Of a DNA stretch of 56,370 nucleotides, positions 52,853-56,370 are shown piece after piece; position 1 is the first letter of the stretch; each line of letters opens with the position of its first letter. The notes beneath the pieces are model-generated. The model was not told the origin of the DNA and did no database searches. It saw nothing but the letters and a program-made list of their open reading frames with translations. The DNA is from an uncultured Prevotella sp. (lineage in GTDB: Bacteria; Bacteroidota; Bacteroidia; Bacteroidales; Bacteroidaceae). Location: the NCBI GenBank assembly GCA_947167845.1, contig CAMVJQ010000009.1, positions 1 to 56,370 on the forward strand, written 5' to 3'. A program made the translations under genes and the position numbers.

Positions 52853-54271
52853 TTACATCTTTTCCGCTAACAGAATGGCGCGTCTGAGGGCACCCAGTTT
52901 GTTGTTTACCTCCTGCAACTCGTATTCCTCGTTGCTCTGGGCCACGATTCCGCCACCTGCCTGGAACCAGAGTTCGCCGTTGCGCGAGACGAAGGTGCGG
53001 ATGGTGATGGCCTGGTTCAGACTGCCGTTCAGACCGATATAGCCGATACATCCACCGTAGGCTCCACGGTTGTGGGGCTCATAGGCTGAGATGAGTTGCA
53101 TCGCCCTGACCTTCGGGGCTCCGGAGAGGGTTCCTGCAGGGAAGGTGTCGATAAAGGTTTTGATGGGATCAGCCCCCTCATCGAGTTCTCCACTGACACG
53201 GGATACCAGGTGAATTACATGACTATAGTATTGCAGGTCTTTGTAGAAGTCAACCTTCACACCATGACAGTTTCTCGACAGGTCATTGCGGGCCAGGTCT
53301 ACCAGCATCACATGCTCCGCATTCTCCTTGGGGTCGTTACGCAGATATTCTGCGCCCTGCTTGTCTTTTTCAGAGTCTCCGGTTCGTTTTGTAGTTCCTG
53401 CAATCGGGTCAATATAAGCGTAATAGGTGTCGTCTCTGCTCTTTTCAATCCTGCAGTGGGTCTCTGGCGAACTGCCGAAGATACGGAATCCGCCGAAGTC
53501 GAAGTAGAACAGGTAGGGGGAGGGATTGACACTCCGGAGGGCGCGGTAGAGTTTGAAGTCGTCACCCTCGTATTTCTGGACGAACCTTCTTGACAGCACG
53601 ATCTGGAACACGTCTCCTCGCAGACAGTGCTTGATGCCCCGACGGATATTGGCTTTATGCTCCTCGTCTGTCAGCGGGCTGGTTGTCTCACCCACAGGAT
53701 GGAAGTCGTAGGTAGGCACACTGGCCTTGTTCATTGCCCGCAGGATGGTGTCTATCTCATCTTGACTGGAGGCGGCATCGGTCATCGAGACAATGGTCAA
53801 CTGGTTGTTGAAGTGGTCGAACACGATGACGTCTTTATATAATATGTATAACAGGTCGGGCGCATCATTCTTGGCCTGGGTCTCATCTTTCACCTCGATA
53901 TCCTCAAAATAGCGCACGGCATTAAACGAGGTGTAACCGTACAGACCGCACACCTCACTGTGGTCTCCTTCCACTTGGATTTGGTCAATCAGTGCGTGGA
54001 TGGCCTTGTCTGAACGGTAGTCGTGGTTCACCTCGCGTTGGAAGGTGCTCCCGTCGGGATAGGTCACTGTTGCCGTTCCATGGCCGATGGCCACACTGGC
54101 AATAGGGTTGATGCCGATGAATGAGCGTGAGTTGTTCTTGTCGTGATAGTCGGAACTCTCCATCAGCGCACTCTGCGGATAGAGGTCTCTCAGTCGCATA
54201 TAGACTCCCACTGGCGTATACAGGTCGGCCAGTATCGTCTTGCTGCTTGTCGTATAACTATAAGTATTCAT
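52853..54271 (-). CDS. trpE: Anthranilate synthase component I
   Basis: 472 residues; chorismate-binding domain with IFGSSPETHCRI, PIAGTTKRTGD, HVMLVDLARNDLSR and FPAGTLSGAPKVRAM. The N-terminal LMESSD at about 36-41 corresponds to the LLES motif that binds Trp in feedback-inhibited TrpE. It makes anthranilate from chorismate with TrpG. Confidence 0.96.
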   Translation of the reverse strand: MNTYSYTTSSKTILADLYTPVGVYMRLRDLYPQSALMESSDYHDKNNSRSFIGINPIASVAIGHGTATVTYPDGSTFQREVNHDYRSDKAIHALIDQIQVEGDHSEVCGLYGYTSFNAVRYFEDIEVKDETQAKNDAPDLLYILYKDVIVFDHFNNQLTIVSMTDAASSQDEIDTILRAMNKASVPTYDFHPVGETTSPLTDEEHKANIRRGIKHCLRGDVFQIVLSRRFVQKYEGDDFKLYRALRSVNPSPYLFYFDFGGFRIFGSSPETHCRIEKSRDDTYYAYIDPIAGTTKRTGDSEKDKQGAEYLRNDPKENAEHVMLVDLARNDLSRNCHGVKVDFYKDLQYYSHVIHLVSRVSGELDEGADPIKTFIDTFPAGTLSGAPKVRAMQLISAYEPHNRGAYGGCIGYIGLNGSLNQAITIRTFVSRNGELWFQAGGGIVAQSNEEYELQEVNNKLGALRRAILLAEKM

Positions 54272-54274
54272 TAT

Positions 54275-54346
54275 TAATCCGTTTTAGTCCGTGTAAGTCC
54301 GATGCTAAAATAATCCGTTTTAGTCCGTGTAAGTCCGATGCTAAAA
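54275..54346 (-). repeat. Perfect 36-bp tandem duplication between trpB and trpE
   Basis: Two identical 36-base copies, 54275-54310 and 54311-54346, beginning TAATCCGTTTTAGTCCGTGT. The second copy includes the trpB stop codon, so the duplication enlarges the trpB-trpE spacer to 69 bases. Confidence 0.95.
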
Positions 54347-55549
54347 AACACCGTATTCCTTCGCCATGGCCTTATTCTTCAGATAAGTCTCCACATCCTT
54401 GTCGCCGCGGCCGGAGACAGTCAGCACCACCACGTCGCTGGGCTTGAACGCGAGTTTCTTGAGTGCCGCGATGGCGTGGGCCGATTCGATGGCGGGGATG
54501 ATGCCTTCCATGCGGGTCAGTTCATAGCCGCCGTAGATGGCCTCGTCGTCGTTGATGCTCAGCACCTGGGTACGGCCTTTCCTGGCCATGTTGCAGTGCA
54601 TAGGACCAACACCCGGATAGTCTAGTCCGGCAGAGATGGTGAAAGCCTCCTGTATCTGTCCGTCCTCATCCTGCATCACGAGCATCTTCGACCCGTGCAG
54701 GATACCTGTCGTTCCCTTATGGATGGTGGCTGCCGTATAGTCGGTCTCCCAGCCATGTCCGCCGGCCTCTGCCAGCACAATCTTCACCCGCTCATCGTCC
54801 ACGTAGTGGTAGATGGTGCCGGCGGCATTGCTTCCGCCGCCGATGCAGGCGATGAGATAGTCGGGATAGTCGCGCCCGATTTTCTCTTCCAACTGCCACT
54901 TGATTTCCTCAGAGATGACGCTCTGCATCCTGGCCACCAGGTCGGGGTAGGGATGAGGGCCCATCGTCGACCCTACGATATAGAAGGTGTCGGCAGGATG
55001 ACAGCACCAGTCGCGGATGGCTTCCGAACAGGCATCGCTCAGGGTCATGTTACCGGTGCGCACAGGATGCACCTCGGCCCCCAGCATCTTCATGCGCTCC
55101 ACATTCGTGTGCTGGCGCTCTACGTCGGTGGCACCCATAAACACCTCGCACTTCATGTCCATCAGCGCACAGACGGTCGCTGTGGCCACACCGTGCTGTC
55201 CTGCACCTGTCTCTGCGATGATACGCGTCTTTCCCATCTTCCTGGCCAGCAGAATCTGGCCGATGGTGTTGTTGATCTTGTGGGCACCCGTATGGTTCAG
55301 GTCTTCCCGCTTCAGATACAACTGGCACCCATAGCGCTCGCTCATCCGCCTGGCATAGTAGAGGGGGGATGGCCGGCCTACGTAGTCCTTTAGCAACTGG
55401 TGGTACTCCTGTTTGAAGTCATCTGATTCGATGATGGGCAGATAGGCCTCCTGCAGGTCGTGTACGCACTTGTAGAGTATCTCCGGTACGTAGGCACCGC
55501 CGAACTCCCCGTAAAATCCTCTCTCGTCTACAAAATAACTTTCTTTCAT
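54341..55549 (-). CDS. trpB: Tryptophan synthase beta chain
   Basis: 402 residues; PLP-binding Lys91 in HTGAHKINNTIGQ, the QHGVATATVCALMDM segment and the phosphate-binding loop CIGGGSNAAGT. It condenses indole and serine to Trp and works with TrpA, whose gene lies at the far end of the operon. First structural gene, about 140 bases after the leader peptide stop. Confidence 0.97.
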   Translation of the reverse strand: MKESYFVDERGFYGEFGGAYVPEILYKCVHDLQEAYLPIIESDDFKQEYHQLLKDYVGRPSPLYYARRMSERYGCQLYLKREDLNHTGAHKINNTIGQILLARKMGKTRIIAETGAGQHGVATATVCALMDMKCEVFMGATDVERQHTNVERMKMLGAEVHPVRTGNMTLSDACSEAIRDWCCHPADTFYIVGSTMGPHPYPDLVARMQSVISEEIKWQLEEKIGRDYPDYLIACIGGGSNAAGTIYHYVDDERVKIVLAEAGGHGWETDYTAATIHKGTTGILHGSKMLVMQDEDGQIQEAFTISAGLDYPGVGPMHCNMARKGRTQVLSINDDEAIYGGYELTRMEGIIPAIESAHAIAALKKLAFKPSDVVVLTVSGRGDKDVETYLKNKAMAKEYGVF

Positions 55550-55627
55550 ATCGTTTATCGTTTTGTGGTTGGAATCTCCTTCTCTGTGGAAATCACTCTT
55601 TCGTGAAAATCTGTGAGATCTGTAGCC

Positions 55628-55655
55628 AAAAAAAACTCGCCGCAGTCGCGACGAG
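55628..55655 (-). terminator. trp attenuator terminator hairpin
   Basis: Minus-strand stem CTCGTCGC (55648-55655) / GCGGCGAG (55636-55643), one G-U pair, GACT loop, followed by eight T (55628-55635). It precedes trpB. Segment GTCGCGAGAG in the leader (55694-55703) can pair with CTCGTCGCGAC (55645-55655) and block it. Confidence 0.9.
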
Positions 55656-55690
55656 CCTTTTTATCTTTGGTATGATAACATATACGGTTA

Positions 55691-55753
55691 TCACTCTCGC
55701 GACGTTGTCAATCTCGAGCGAAGCCACCACCAATTGTTATACATACACTTCAT
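55691..55753 (-). CDS. trpL: trp operon leader peptide with three consecutive Trp codons
   Basis: 20 residues, MKCMYNNWWWLRSRLTTSRE, with TGG TGG TGG at 55724-55732. The peptide lies about 25 bases after the predicted transcription start, and its last codons form the antiterminator arm. With low charged Trp-tRNA the ribosome stalls on the Trp codons, covering CTTCGC and freeing GTCGCGAGAG to pair with the terminator arm, so trpB-A are transcribed. With plenty of Trp the ribosome reaches the stop, covers that arm, and the terminator forms. This matches the attenuator class known as Bacteroid-trp, upstream of trp operons in this phylum. Confidence 0.9.
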   Translation of the reverse strand: MKCMYNNWWWLRSRLTTSRE

Positions 55754-55782
55754 ATTGCAATGTTTTTGTTTTGATTCGGGTG

Positions 55783-55814
55783 CAAAAGTACACATATTAT
55801 TCCAATCTTGCAAA
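55783..55814 (-). promoter_or_regulatory. trp operon promoter
   Basis: Minus-strand TACTTTTG (55783-55790) with TTTG (55811-55814) 20 bp upstream. Start expected near 55777, so the leader is about 230 bases. Confidence 0.7.
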
Positions 55815-55844
55815 TAATTTGGCGATTATTTTGGCGATTCGGAA

Positions 55845-55887
55845 GAAAAAGGCCGATTTTGCCGACGAATTGTTGCAAAAGCCTTTC
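55845..55887 (-). terminator. Terminator of the ROK gene
   Basis: Minus-strand stem AAAGGC-TTTTGC / GCAAAA-GCCTTT, with a 3-base bulge on the 3' side, followed by TTC and a pyrimidine-rich run. It lies 14 bases after the ROK stop codon and just upstream of the trp promoter. Confidence 0.65.
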
Positions 55888-55900
55888 GCTTAAGCATTTC

Positions 55901-56370
55901 TTAACAGTTCTCCGATATCTCCCATCCGATGGCTGAGGCGCCCAGCACGGCGGCACTGGCTCCGTCGAGGCCGCTCACCAGGAACTTGGCCTTGCCCTTG
56001 AAGATCTTCAGCACGTGGGCCTCGTAGGCCTCGCGGATGGGCTTCATGATCAGTTCGCCGGCCTTCACCATTCCACCGAAGAAGATGAAGGCTTCCGGAC
56101 TGCTGAAGGCGGCGAAGTCTGCACAGGCCTCGCCGAGCATCTTACCGGTGAACTCGTAGATCTCCTTGGCCAGTTCGTCGCCTTTCCCTGCTGCGATGGA
56201 CACGTCGAGAGAGGTGATCTTCTCCGGATCCATCTCACGGAGCAGAGAGGGACGCTCCGTCTTGCTCAACAGGTCACGGGCTGTGCGAGCCACACCTGTG
56301 GCCGAGCAGTAGCACTCCAGGCAACCGGTACGTCCGCAACCGCAGAGTCTGCCTTCCTCACCGCGTACCA
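55901..56370 (-). CDS. ROK-family sugar kinase, probable glucokinase (5' end beyond window)
   Basis: The last 156 residues are visible; the frame is open to the window edge and the GTG at 56293 is internal. It contains the zinc-binding ROK segment CGCGRTGCLECYCSATG (about 56281-56331), then FFGGMVKAGELIMKPI and GLDGASAAVLGAS. ROK kinases with this motif phosphorylate glucose or related hexoses; substrate not determinable here. Confidence 0.88.
   Translation of the reverse strand, partial: VRGEEGRLCGCGRTGCLECYCSATGVARTARDLLSKTERPSLLREMDPEKITSLDVSIAAGKGDELAKEIYEFTGKMLGEACADFAAFSSPEAFIFFGGMVKAGELIMKPIREAYEAHVLKIFKGKAKFLVSGLDGASAAVLGASAIGWEISENC

Overview
The window comes from a Bacteroidota genome, most likely a Prevotellaceae-type gut or rumen bacterium. 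The evidence is two SusC/SusD pairs, TAnnTTTG-type promoters (often with a TTTG/CTTG element 19-20 bp upstream), lipoprotein signal peptides, the trpBEGDCFA gene order and a Bacteroidetes-type trp attenuator. The genus is an inference from gene content; no rRNA or marker gene beyond a partial GAPDH is present.

Layout. (1) 1-3540, plus strand: end of GAPDH, then a small lipoprotein gene, miaA and a diacylglycerol-kinase-like gene as one tight operon. (2) 3600-8390, plus strand: a glycogen/alpha-glucan cluster (GH133 debranching enzyme, GT4 glycosyltransferase, GH57 enzyme). (3) 8522-48881: a large pectin utilisation locus. It opens with a plus-strand PL10-CE8 fusion and continues on the minus strand with GH3, a sialidase-like beta-propeller, PL1, an unrecognised secreted protein, SusC1/SusD1 with two surface lipoproteins, a 1777-residue modular pectinesterase with a 51-residue lipoprotein, a broken IS4-type element, two PL1 pectate lyases, SusC2/SusD2, and a 1617-residue GH28-GH105-six-hairpin fusion. 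(4) 48986-55753, minus strand: the complete trp operon with a leader peptide carrying three consecutive Trp codons and an attenuator. (5) 55901-56370, minus strand: end of a ROK-family sugar kinase.

The pectin genes form a plausible pathway. CE8 removes methyl esters; PL1 and PL10 lyases and GH28 cut the galacturonan backbone; SusD lipoproteins and accessory lipoproteins hold the fragments; SusC porins import them; GH105, GH3 and the third fusion domain finish oligosaccharides.

The most striking signal is regulatory. Six of the seven minus-strand pectin transcription units have a palindrome of the type CGTAAACGTTTACG upstream of a TAnnTTTG promoter. Its centre lies 57.5-59.5 bp from the box in five cases and 69.5 bp (one helical turn more) in the sixth. 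No regulator gene lies in the window. A second cross-locus signal is a conserved tail of about 26 residues at the C terminus of five secreted pectin-locus proteins.
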